In this document: positions 34,845 through 42,669 of the stretch, in pieces
How the letters are laid out: each line of letters starts with the position of its first letter
Position numbering within the stretch: position 1 is the first letter of the stretch
DNA from: DATEOR01 sp963841425
GTDB taxonomy: Bacteria; Actinomycetota; Thermoleophilia; Gaiellales; Gaiellaceae
Assembly (NCBI GenBank): GCA_963841425.1
Contig: CAWJCL010000002.1
Location: 124,001 to 188,000 of the forward strand
Reading direction: 5' to 3'
Length of the DNA: 64,000 nucleotides
Made by a program: the position numbers and the translations under genes
The notes under the pieces: model-generated
Databases searched by the model: none
What the model was told of the DNA's origin: nothing
The model's input: the letters and a program-made list of their open reading frames with translations, nothing else

Positions 34845-35612
34845 TCAGCGCCGCAGGCGAATCGCGTTCAGGTCGTTCTGGACGATCTCGTCGGCGCGGC
34901 GCTCCAGATCGTCGACGTCGTCGTGCTCTGCGTGGAGGTAGCGGCCGGCGAGGGCGTCCAGCCGTCCCGAAGCCAGGGCGCGGACGAGGCGCGGCGCGAG
35001 CTCGGGCGGCGTCCACGGCGCGTCGTCTCCGAACTCGTCGGTCATGCTCGTGCGCACGAGCCCCGGGCTGATCGAGAAGACCGGTATGCGCCCCTCGAGC
35101 TGATTCGCGAGCGTCTCGGAGAAGCGGTGCACGGCCGCCTTGCTCGCGCTGTATGAGGTCGTCGAGCTTCCCGGCAGATAGGCCGCGCCGCTCGCCACGT
35201 TGACGATGCGGCCGCGTCCACGCTCGAGCATTCCGGGGATGACGGCGCGGTTGCAGAGGTAGACGCCGAGGACGTTGACCTCGAAGGTCCGCCACCAGTC
35301 GGCCGGCTCCATCTCCCACGCCTTGTCCTCGTCGGGCGCCATCCCCGCGTTCGCGACGAGGAGGTCGATCGGGCCGAGCTTCTCCCCGGCCTCCGCAACC
35401 ATGCGCTCCACCTGCTCGCGGTCGGAGACGTCGCACTGGATCGCGATGCCGCCGATCTCTTCGGCGGTCTCCTCGATCTCCTCCGTCGAGCGCGCCGAGA
35501 CGGCGATCTTCATCCCCGCGCCCGCAAGCTCGACCGCAGTGTTGCGCCCGATTCCTCGCCCGCCCCCGGTTACGAGCGCAACCTGGCCCTGGAGGTCCTC
35601 GCCATTCGCCAC
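34845..35612 (-). CDS. Short-chain dehydrogenase/reductase
   Basis: A 255-residue classical SDR. The cofactor loop is VTGGGRGIGRNTA, then NAGMAPDE. Catalytic Ser is in VNVASGAAY, and Tyr/Lys in SYSASKAAVHRF. The CDVSDREQ stretch after strand 4 and a basic residue after the Gly motif suggest NADP(H). Substrate unknown. GTG 35612 has TAAGAT 6 nt upstream. It is probably the first gene of the SDR-DsrE-hydrolase operon. Confidence 0.88.
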   Translation of the reverse strand: MANGEDLQGQVALVTGGGRGIGRNTAVELAGAGMKIAVSARSTEEIEETAEEIGGIAIQCDVSDREQVERMVAEAGEKLGPIDLLVANAGMAPDEDKAWEMEPADWWRTFEVNVLGVYLCNRAVIPGMLERGRGRIVNVASGAAYLPGSSTTSYSASKAAVHRFSETLANQLEGRIPVFSISPGLVRTSMTDEFGDDAPWTPPELAPRLVRALASGRLDALAGRYLHAEHDDVDDLERRADEIVQNDLNAIRLRR

Positions 35613-35618
35613 GACGGC

Positions 35619-35624
35619 ATCTTA
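35619..35624 (-). promoter_or_regulatory. -10 box (TAAGAT), leaderless start at 35612
   Basis: TAAGAT on the minus strand ends 6 nt before GTG 35612. Confidence 0.45.
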
Positions 35625-35636
35625 GGCGCCGCGGCG

Positions 35637-36551
35637 CTAACGCCCGGCGGCCGCTTCGAGCCGCCGCTTGGCGGCCGCCCGCCGGGCAAGCAGCCGCTGA
35701 ACGACGAGCGTGGCGGAGGCGGCAATCACGAGCATCACGACGTTCGTCGCGAGCACCGCAAAAGCGCCGAGGATCTTCTCGTTCTCTCCGAGCCCGACGG
35801 CGACGCCGAGATAGGCGGCGGCCGGAATCGTCGTCACCGATACGGCCACGCCGACGCCGGAGCTGGCGCGGGTCTCGAGCGCGAGCATCCCTGCAACTCC
35901 GGCGGCGAGGGCGACCACGATCGTCTCGTCGTTGACGAAGGTCAGGTCGCCCAGCACCGTCGCGTCGATGTTGAAGTCCGAAGGGAGCCAACCGAAGACG
36001 TCCTGCACGAACGCAGACGCCGCCGCAGCAATGATTGCGAACCCCATGCCGACGACCAGGGTCACGAAGGCGCGCCCGGCGAGCCGGAGGCGGCGGTCGA
36101 CGAGTCCCACGCCGATCGCGGTGATGGGCAGAAGGTCGGGACTGATCGCCATCGCTCCGACGATGAGGATTTCGTTGTAATCGACCACGCCGTAGCTCGC
36201 GATCACGCCCGACGCGAGCATGAATGCGAGATAGCGGGCGATCGGCCGCGAGTTGCGCGCCGCCATGCCGAGCACGTCCTCCCAGACGAGGCCCGCCTCG
36301 GCCGCCTCCCCACTCGAGCGGCCGAGGACCTCCACCCGGGTCAGCGTGACGTCGGCATCCGGGATCCCGAGGCGCCGCAAGCTTTGCAACAGCTCGTCCG
36401 CGGCCCTCGGGTCGATGGTCGCTGACACCATGGCATGGCCGGGCCGGGCCGCGTCGGCGAGCCTGACACGACTGACGTCGTCGTTTCCGTCGAGGAGGCG
36501 CGCGACGGTCGACATCGCCTCAGACTCGCCGTAGACCTCGAGTCCGATCAC
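35637..36551 (-). CDS. DUF389 membrane protein
   Basis: A 304-residue protein: a cytoplasmic N-terminal ~90 residues (ferredoxin-like, GLEVYGESEAMSTVARLL) followed by about six membrane helices with the DUF389 hallmarks VGAMAISPDLLPITAIGVGL and VALAAGVAGMLALETRASSG. The family is widespread, without a settled function. GTG 36551 has TAGACT 6 nt upstream. It is divergent from the antiporter gene and ends 24 nt before the SDR start. Confidence 0.85.
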   Translation of the reverse strand: MIGLEVYGESEAMSTVARLLDGNDDVSRVRLADAARPGHAMVSATIDPRAADELLQSLRRLGIPDADVTLTRVEVLGRSSGEAAEAGLVWEDVLGMAARNSRPIARYLAFMLASGVIASYGVVDYNEILIVGAMAISPDLLPITAIGVGLVDRRLRLAGRAFVTLVVGMGFAIIAAAASAFVQDVFGWLPSDFNIDATVLGDLTFVNDETIVVALAAGVAGMLALETRASSGVGVAVSVTTIPAAAYLGVAVGLGENEKILGAFAVLATNVVMLVIAASATLVVQRLLARRAAAKRRLEAAAGR

Positions 36552-36557
36552 CGGGCG

Positions 36558-36563
36558 AGTCTA
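36558..36563 (-). promoter_or_regulatory. -10 box (TAGACT), leaderless start at 36551
   Basis: TAGACT on the minus strand ends 6 nt before GTG 36551; the same box and spacing as the cyclase gene at 7501. Confidence 0.45.
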
Positions 36564-36621
36564 ACCCGGCGAACCCTGATTCGGATCGCCCGTTTTGTGC
36601 GACGACACATCGCTCCGGCGC

Positions 36622-36627
36622 TACGAT
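36622..36627 (+). promoter_or_regulatory. -10 box (TACGAT), short-leader start at 36641
   Basis: TACGAT ends 13 nt before ATG 36641, which would give a leader of about 5-7 nt. Confidence 0.4.
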
Positions 36628-36640
36628 CGGCCAGCCGGCG

Positions 36641-38464
36641 ATGTCCACGAATCAGATCCTCTTCGGCCTCGCGCTCGTACTCGTCCTGGCCGTCAGCTCA
36701 CAGCTCCTCGGACGGCTGCTGACGGTTCCCGCCATCGTGGTGCTGCTGCCCGCGGGATTCATCGCCGGGATCGCGACCGATGACGTGCATCCGGACAAGC
36801 TGCTGGGCTCCCTCTACCAGCCGTTCGTCGCGATCGCGGTGGGCGTGGTCCTCTTCGAAGCCGGGCTGAGGCTGTCGTTCGAGGAGATTGTTCCGTCCGT
36901 TCGCAAGTCGGTCGTACGCCTGGTCAGCGGCGGTGTCCTCCTCACCTGGCTCGCAACGACGGCAGTGGTGTCCCTGCTCTTCGAGGACATGGATCGGCAG
37001 GCGGCGTTCGTCATCGGGGCGATCCTTGTCGTGTCCGGCCCGACTGTCGTCCTGCCACTGCTCGCCTTCATCCGCCCGAAGCGGGACGTGCGCTCGCTCC
37101 TCAAATGGGAAGCCACCCTCGTCGATCCGATCGGCGCGCTGCTCGGCGTGCTCGTCCTGGCAGGTTTGAGCTCGGGCGAGGGGTGGCAGCCCGGGGCAAT
37201 GCTCTTTGACCTGGGAGTCGGTGCGCTGGTGGCCGCGGTCGGCGCGCCGCTCTTGTGGCTCCTCCTTCGCGAGGCCCATCGGAGCGCCCCGCGGATGGTC
37301 ATCCCGACCACGCTGATGATCGTCGTGGCCGGCGTCGTCGTCGCCGACCTGATTCGCGAGGACGCCGGGCTTCTGGCGGCAGTGCTGATGGGGGTCGTCG
37401 TCGGCAACCAGCGGAGCATCGACATCAGTCTCTCGCTGTTCGAGTTCGAGGAGACGCTTGTCCAACTGCTCATCGGGGTGCTGTTCGTCCTCGTCGCCGC
37501 TTCCGTCTCGCCCGACGAGGTGCGCGCGGTGCTGCCTGAGGCGCTCATACTCGTCGCCGTGATGATCCTGTTGATCCGACCCATCACCGCGGCGCTCGCG
37601 ACGCTGGGCTCGCCCTTCACCCTGCGAGAGCGCGGGTTCGTGGCCTGGATGGCTCCGCGCGGGATCGTTGCCGGCGCGACGGCATCTGCCTTCGGCCCAG
37701 AGCTGGCGGAGAAGGGGGTCGCCGGTGGGGACGACGTCCTCCCGATCGTGTTCATGGCGATCTTCGGGACGGTCGTCGTCTATGGGCTCAGCGCGGCACC
37801 GGTCGCACGCATGCTCGGCGTGGCCGGAGCGGGTCGCACTCTGGTGCTCATCGTCGGCGGCCATTCCTGGGCGCGAGAGCTTGCGGCAGCTCTGAAGCGC
37901 TCGGGCATCGCCGTGCGGATGTGGGTCGGGTCTCCCGATCACCAGTCTGCCGCCCGCGACGCCGGCCTCGACGCCGAGCCGGGGCGGATCATGATCGACG
38001 CGATCAGCCGCGAAGCCGAGCTCGAGGAGGTGACCGATGCGTTGCTTCTGACGCCCAGCGACGACTTCAACACCCTCGGCGCCGCCGAGCTACGAGACGA
38101 GCTCGGTCAGGGGCACGTCTATCGGATCGCTCCACACCCGCATGTGCCCGACCTCCTCCCGCCATCGCGAGAGGCCGGCATCCTCGGTACCCCCTCGCTC
38201 ACGTTCGCCGAGCTCGACCGCCGGTTTGCCGCCGGCGCACGGATCGTGAGCCGGAACGCAGATCAGGCCTTCCGCCAGGAAGGCGAGGCGACCGAGCTAC
38301 CGCTCTTCGTAGTCACACACGAGGGCAAGCTGCGCGTCGCGGCGGATGGACGACCTCTTGACGTACGGGCAGGCGACACCGTGATCGGCCTCGTTAACGG
38401 CTCCTCCGAGACTGCCCCCAAAGAGGGCTTGCCGGTCACGGACCGCGCCGTGAGGAGCCCATGA
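36641..38464 (+). CDS. CPA1-type Na+/H+ antiporter with C-terminal RCK-like domain
   Basis: A 607-residue transporter. About 12 membrane helices fill residues 1-390, with family blocks such as VGVVLFEAGLRLSF, GAILVVSGPTVVLPLL, VDPIGALLGVL and APRGIVAGATASAF. The cytoplasmic C-terminal ~215 residues look like a degenerate Rossmann/TrkA-N domain (LVLIVGGHSWARELAAAL, then ALLLTPSDDFNTLGAAEL) plus a small TrkA-C-like part. It should exchange Na+ or K+ for H+. It overlaps the next gene by ATGA, so both are cotranslated. Confidence 0.85.
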   Translation: MSTNQILFGLALVLVLAVSSQLLGRLLTVPAIVVLLPAGFIAGIATDDVHPDKLLGSLYQPFVAIAVGVVLFEAGLRLSFEEIVPSVRKSVVRLVSGGVLLTWLATTAVVSLLFEDMDRQAAFVIGAILVVSGPTVVLPLLAFIRPKRDVRSLLKWEATLVDPIGALLGVLVLAGLSSGEGWQPGAMLFDLGVGALVAAVGAPLLWLLLREAHRSAPRMVIPTTLMIVVAGVVVADLIREDAGLLAAVLMGVVVGNQRSIDISLSLFEFEETLVQLLIGVLFVLVAASVSPDEVRAVLPEALILVAVMILLIRPITAALATLGSPFTLRERGFVAWMAPRGIVAGATASAFGPELAEKGVAGGDDVLPIVFMAIFGTVVVYGLSAAPVARMLGVAGAGRTLVLIVGGHSWARELAAALKRSGIAVRMWVGSPDHQSAARDAGLDAEPGRIMIDAISREAELEEVTDALLLTPSDDFNTLGAAELRDELGQGHVYRIAPHPHVPDLLPPSREAGILGTPSLTFAELDRRFAAGARIVSRNADQAFRQEGEATELPLFVVTHEGKLRVAADGRPLDVRAGDTVIGLVNGSSETAPKEGLPVTDRAVRSP

Positions 38465-39396
38465 GCCCAGCAGGGGAGCACGTCAGCGCCGCGGAGTTCG
38501 AAGCTCTGTTTCGAGCCGTGAGCAACTGGGGGCGCTGGGGCGAGCACGACCAGCGGGGTGCGCTGAACGAACTGACGCCGGAGCGCGTCGCCGCAGCCAC
38601 CCGGCTCGTACGCGAAGGAGTGACCGTCTCGCTCAGTCTGCCGCTGAACACGAAGGCAGCGGCCGACAATCCCGAGCCCGCCGTCCATCGCATGACCCTG
38701 CGGGAATCCTTCGTCGGCGGCTCCGGGTCGCTGCAGCTCGCCAAGGACTTCGTCGGGGCCGACTACCACAACGACGGCCACTCGCACATCGACGCGTTCT
38801 GTCACGTCGGCTACGAAGGATCGCTCTTCAACGGCGTGCCGACCGACACGGTGACCGCGCACGGGGCAACGGCCGACGCGATCGACGTGCTCGAAAACGG
38901 CCTCGTCGGTCGCGGAGTCTTGCTCGACATCCCGCGCCTGCGCGGCCTGCCTTGGCTCGAGCCGGGCGAGCATGTCTTTCGCGAAGATCTCGAGGAGGCC
39001 GAGCGCGAGCAGGAGGTCGGCGTCGGCGCCGGAGATATCCTCCTCGTCCGAACCGGCCTCGTCAGGCGCCTGGCCGAGCTCGGGGCGTGGGAGACGGCCA
39101 AGGCCAAGCCGGGACTGCATCCGCGCGCGATGCCGTTCCTCGCCGAGCGTGGGGCCGCGGCACTCGGTTGCGACGGCAACAGCGACACCGCACCGAGCAC
39201 GACCGAGGGCGTCGGCTTCCCGATCCACGTCCTCGCGCTGAACGCGATGGGTGTCCACCTGCTCGACTATCTCCAGCTCGAGGACCTCGCCGCCGCCTGC
39301 GAGCGGGCCGGGCGCTGGGAGTTCCTCTTCGTCGCCGCCCCACTCCGCATCAGCGGCGGGACCGGGTCGCCGGTCAACCCGCTCGCGATCTTCTAA
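38461..39396 (+). CDS. Cyclase-family (kynurenine formamidase-like) hydrolase
   Basis: A 311-residue metal-dependent hydrolase of the cyclase family. The signature HxGTHxDxPxH is seen as NDGHSHIDAFCH (Thr replaced by Ser, Pro by Phe), and later parts are typical (GVLLDIPRLRG, GDILLVRTGLV, LGCDGNSDTAPS, GFPIHVLALNAMGVHLLDYL). Members hydrolyse N-formylkynurenine or other amides and cyclic esters. ATG 38461 is coupled to the antiporter stop, an unusual partner. No other tryptophan-degrading gene is near, so the substrate is open. Confidence 0.85.
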   Translation: MSPAGEHVSAAEFEALFRAVSNWGRWGEHDQRGALNELTPERVAAATRLVREGVTVSLSLPLNTKAAADNPEPAVHRMTLRESFVGGSGSLQLAKDFVGADYHNDGHSHIDAFCHVGYEGSLFNGVPTDTVTAHGATADAIDVLENGLVGRGVLLDIPRLRGLPWLEPGEHVFREDLEEAEREQEVGVGAGDILLVRTGLVRRLAELGAWETAKAKPGLHPRAMPFLAERGAAALGCDGNSDTAPSTTEGVGFPIHVLALNAMGVHLLDYLQLEDLAAACERAGRWEFLFVAAPLRISGGTGSPVNPLAIF

Positions 39397-39434
39397 GCCC
39401 CGCCGCGCCGCGATCATTCGCGCCACAGTCGGGC

Positions 39435-39440
39435 TATCAT
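39435..39440 (+). promoter_or_regulatory. -10 box (TATCAT), leaderless start at 39450
   Basis: TATCAT ends 9 nt before GTG 39450. Confidence 0.45.
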
Positions 39441-39449
39441 GGCCTCGCC

Positions 39450-40325
39450 GTGGGTCTCTTCAGACGAAGGACAAGCCGCGAGGAGGTGCTCCGAGGGCAC
39501 CTCGAGAGACTCGGCGTCTCCTCGTTCTGGTTGCACTCGGCGCTGGACGCGATTCACTACTGCGAGGAGGGCGACTTCTTCCAACCCGTCTTCAGCGTGG
39601 CCGGCCCCGCGCCCGCCCGCTCCGTCGTCGCGCTGATGAGGCTCGAACCATTCGTGCGTGCCGAGATCGACTGGACGATCTCACCCAGTGAGTCGCCGTT
39701 CTGGGTCGGATCGGTAGGTGAGCCTCAGGATGAGCTCTTCGACGCGACGGCAAGCCGGTTTGTCGACCTCTACTGGTCCGATCACAACCCGAGCGTGAGA
39801 CCCGACCTCGAGGCGGCCTTTCGCGACATGGTCACGGTTGCCGAGGAGGAGCTCCCCGAGACGACACCTGCCCGGAATGAGGACGCACGCCACCGCCTGT
39901 GGGCGCTCGGCTCGGCTGGATACGTGTGGCGGGTCGCAGAAAGCGCAGCTCAGACGACCGACCTCGACCCGCGTGCCGCCCTCGGAAAGGAAGTCGAAGC
40001 CGTCGTCGCATCGTTCCCGAGAGGCGAGCCCGAAGAGCGCCTCCTCGCCTGGGCGGCGACGGAATGCGTCAACCGCAACTTGCTCTTCGGTTCGGCATCT
40101 CCCGGCGGCTGGGCCGCCGGGGGCGAGTTTCTGCGGCGAGGATTCCGTTTCGCCGAGCGGCACGTGTTCTCGGAGGATGTCACGCTGCCGCCGAAGGATC
40201 AGTGGTACGCGTTTTCGTTCGGCGTCGCTCTCTACGACATCGACGCATTCCTCGCCACCCGGCCGCCACGGAGAGCGGGCCGAACGAGTGGCCGAGGCAC
40301 GCTGAGCCCGCAAGCCGCCGGGTAG
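39450..40325 (+). CDS. Hypothetical protein
   Basis: A 291-residue cytoplasmic protein that I do not recognise. It is acidic and Trp/Phe-rich, with blocks such as SSFWLHSALDAIHYCEEG, ESPFWVGSVG and LLAWAATECVNRNLLFG. There is no membrane helix or signal peptide. GTG 39450 is supported by TATCAT upstream and by coding-like composition from that point. It lies 53 nt after the cyclase-family gene and is convergent with the small monooxygenase-like protein. Confidence 0.65.
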   Translation: MGLFRRRTSREEVLRGHLERLGVSSFWLHSALDAIHYCEEGDFFQPVFSVAGPAPARSVVALMRLEPFVRAEIDWTISPSESPFWVGSVGEPQDELFDATASRFVDLYWSDHNPSVRPDLEAAFRDMVTVAEEELPETTPARNEDARHRLWALGSAGYVWRVAESAAQTTDLDPRAALGKEVEAVVASFPRGEPEERLLAWAATECVNRNLLFGSASPGGWAAGGEFLRRGFRFAERHVFSEDVTLPPKDQWYAFSFGVALYDIDAFLATRPPRRAGRTSGRGTLSPQAAG

Positions 40326-40330
40326 CCGGG

Positions 40331-40618
40331 TCAGGTGACTGTCTGAACCGGCACCTCGTAGAACTCGACTGATGTCCGCCGCTCGGTGCCACCGGGATTC
40401 ATCGCGTTGAGCGCCTCGTCGCCCCGACGCATCGCCTCCTCGTTCTCGAAGAGCGTCACACCCAGGCCCTTGCCCGTTTCGCGGTTGACGAGCATCAGCA
40501 TCTTGGCGCCCTCGAGCCCCGGCGGTGTCTCTCCCGATTCCACCTGCCCCCGGACCATGCCGATCGCGTCGTCGACCTTGGCGGGATCGCTTTCGAACGT
40601 GGCTATACGCGCGTACAT
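40331..40618 (-). CDS. Small dimeric alpha-beta barrel (ABM-like) protein
   Basis: A 95-residue protein. MYARIATFESDPAKVDDAI, LMLVNRETGKGLGVTLFENE and SVEFYEVPVQ fit the beta-alpha-beta-beta pattern of antibiotic-biosynthesis-monooxygenase-like (ABM) domains, often found in small oxygenases or as ligand-binding proteins. ATG 40618 has AAGGAGGAG directly upstream; a longer frame to 40690 lacks family sequence. It shares this fold type with the protein at 53660-53974. Confidence 0.7.
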   Translation of the reverse strand: MYARIATFESDPAKVDDAIGMVRGQVESGETPPGLEGAKMLMLVNRETGKGLGVTLFENEEAMRRGDEALNAMNPGGTERRTSVEFYEVPVQTVT

Positions 40619-40692
40619 CTCTCCTCCTTCGGTCGAGTCGTCCTCGCGGCCCAGCTTACGCCGATCGGATTCGCGGAGTGCGTCAAGCACGA

Positions 40693-40720
40693 AGAGGGGC
40701 GGCCGCGCGGCCGCCCCTCT
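40693..40720. terminator. 28-nt perfect palindrome, strong terminator-like hairpin
   Basis: A perfect inverted repeat, all 14 bases of 40693-40706 pairing with 40707-40720, starting with AGAGGGGCGG. It lies 24 nt after the stop of the BNR-repeat gene. There is no T run, but the stem is very stable; as a perfect palindrome it could also bind a dimeric protein. Confidence 0.6.
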
Positions 40721-40743
40721 CGCTTCCTCCGGACGAGCCCCGG

Positions 40744-42519
40744 CTACGGCGTCGGATCCAGCTGCGACCAGCCGAAGATGTCCGTGTTCCCGAACGTCGC
40801 CGGGCAGTCCTGCTGCGGAGCAGGTCTCGGGACATCGTCGCTCGTGTCCGCCGTGCGCAGCGACATCCGCCAGGCGTCGATCGCCGGGCAGTCAGACGCG
40901 TTGCGCGCGTCGTTCCACACCGCTGCCCCGTACGTCCTCGTCGCGACCGCGTAGACGTAGTCACCGAGGAACTCGGCCGTGAGGTCGTTCTGGCTCGAGC
41001 CTCGCGGGTCGCCCGTCGCGCCGCGGTTGAGCGTGCTCCAGGCGCCGAGGCCCCCACTCGTGACGTCGGCGTGCTTGACGACGCCGACGAGCGAGCGCGG
41101 CGAGGTCGTGTTGTCACGGAACGGCGTCGTGAACGCGTTGTAGACGACGTAGGCGTCGGTTCCGTTCGGCGAGAGCGCCGGCGCGGCGTAGTAGCCCCTG
41201 TCGCCGGCGGTCTCGATCGCGGCCGGTGCCGACCAGCTCGTACCGTTCGTCGACGAGCTGATCATGACGTGCTCGTTGTTCAGGCCGTCGCGCCCATCGG
41301 CCCACGCCGTGAGCATGAAGTTCGTCGCGTCGGCACCCGTCGGAGCACCGTTGGCGATGTCCACGCTCGGAGCCGCCGCGAGGTCGTTCCGCGCTCCCGC
41401 GACTCCGTCCTCGACGCAGCGGCCGATGACGGGATCGACGAAGAAGCACGGATCGGTCACCTTGCGAATCGCCTGCGGCCGCGTCCAGCTGCGGCCACCG
41501 TCCGTCGACTTCACCATGAAGTGCGTTCCGATCGTGGGCAGGGAGCCCGACGTGAACTCCTCCCAGAACACGTAGGTGCCGCCGTTGCTGTCCGTGCGGA
41601 TCGTGCATCCGGACTGGCCGAAATGGCTCGGAGCCACGTTGTGAGCAGGGCTGACCTGCTTCGTCGACCAGGTGTCGCCCCCGTCGGTGGAGCGGGACAC
41701 CCGCATGGGAGCGGCCCCGTTCCCCGTGAAGGACGCGAAGCAGACGTAGACGTTCCCGAAGAACGGGCTCGAGGACGCGTTGTCAGCCCAGATCTGCTCC
41801 TTGTCGGCGAACGTCGCCGAGCTCTGCTTCGACGCGATCACGGGCGCCATCCACGCCGACTCGTCGCCGGCCGCGGCGGCCGCGACGTCGTCCGAGCGCG
41901 AGACGGCGATGGCCTCGAAGCCCTTGACGCCCGGCTCACCGAGGCTGGCCGAGACGTTCGAGGAGAGGTTCGCGTAGTAGAGCCGCGAGCCGTTGTCCCA
42001 CGAGAAGCTGCCGTCAGCCGCCGGGCTCGGCCCGAAGGCGAGCGCGGGGTCCCCGTCGGAGACGAGGTGCGCCTCGTCGTAGTGAGGCAGCGTCCCGATC
42101 GGCCCGTCCACGACCTGACAGCCCGGGTCGGGACCCGGGGCGCCGAGGCATCCTCGCGCCGTCAGACCTGTGTATTCAGGCTGCGTCCACGTGTCTCCGC
42201 TGTCGAAGGAGAAGTAGACACCGGACCCGCCCACGTCCGGCGTGAACGGACACGTCGTGTCGTCGCCGGCGTTGCAGGCCTCCATGTCGATGTTGTCGTT
42301 CGAGCCCGCGGCGAGGATGTTCGGATGCGCGGCATCGACCGCGATCGCCGGCTCGTTCTGCTTGTTCTGCGAGAAGATGGCGTCGTTGCTCGCCACCGTC
42401 ACCTCGCGGTCTCCGCCGTGCGTCGCGAGTGCGCCCGGTATCGAGGCGATCAGCGCACACGCCGAGATGGCGACGAGCACGGACAACCGTGCCGCCGCGC
42501 GAGTTCGCAAGCGTTTCAT
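40744..42519 (-). CDS. Secreted sialidase-like (BNR-repeat) protein
   Basis: A 591-residue secreted protein. The signal peptide (MKRLRTRAAARLSVLVAIS, hydrophobic to about 30, cleavage after GALA) is followed by a beta-propeller with Asp-box/BNR repeats: YFSFDSGDTWTQPEYTG, SRSTDGGDTWSTKQ, VKSTDGGRSWTRP and a degenerate SSSTNGTSWSAP. There are several Cys pairs. No sialidase Arg triad could be confirmed, so glycan binding or hydrolysis is only a possibility. GGGGGGAA precedes ATG 42519. Confidence 0.8.
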   Translation of the reverse strand: MKRLRTRAAARLSVLVAISACALIASIPGALATHGGDREVTVASNDAIFSQNKQNEPAIAVDAAHPNILAAGSNDNIDMEACNAGDDTTCPFTPDVGGSGVYFSFDSGDTWTQPEYTGLTARGCLGAPGPDPGCQVVDGPIGTLPHYDEAHLVSDGDPALAFGPSPAADGSFSWDNGSRLYYANLSSNVSASLGEPGVKGFEAIAVSRSDDVAAAAAGDESAWMAPVIASKQSSATFADKEQIWADNASSSPFFGNVYVCFASFTGNGAAPMRVSRSTDGGDTWSTKQVSPAHNVAPSHFGQSGCTIRTDSNGGTYVFWEEFTSGSLPTIGTHFMVKSTDGGRSWTRPQAIRKVTDPCFFVDPVIGRCVEDGVAGARNDLAAAPSVDIANGAPTGADATNFMLTAWADGRDGLNNEHVMISSSTNGTSWSAPAAIETAGDRGYYAAPALSPNGTDAYVVYNAFTTPFRDNTTSPRSLVGVVKHADVTSGGLGAWSTLNRGATGDPRGSSQNDLTAEFLGDYVYAVATRTYGAAVWNDARNASDCPAIDAWRMSLRTADTSDDVPRPAPQQDCPATFGNTDIFGWSQLDPTP

Positions 42520-42646
42520 GGGTTCCCCCCTTTTGATCCTGCTCCCCTTGGCTTCGGAACCCTAGGCCCGACCAACGTCGGTCGCAAGGAACAAGATTGC
42601 GCCGTTTTGGACAGGAGCGACGACCTTTCCCGGGCTACGCCGGCGC

Positions 42647-42665
42647 AGTTCCCGCGCGGGGAACT
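42647..42665 (-). terminator. Terminator hairpin of the MFS gene
   Basis: AGTTCCC and GGGAACT around a GCGCG loop, 4 nt after the MFS stop on the minus strand. Confidence 0.5.
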
Positions 42666-42669
42666 AGCC

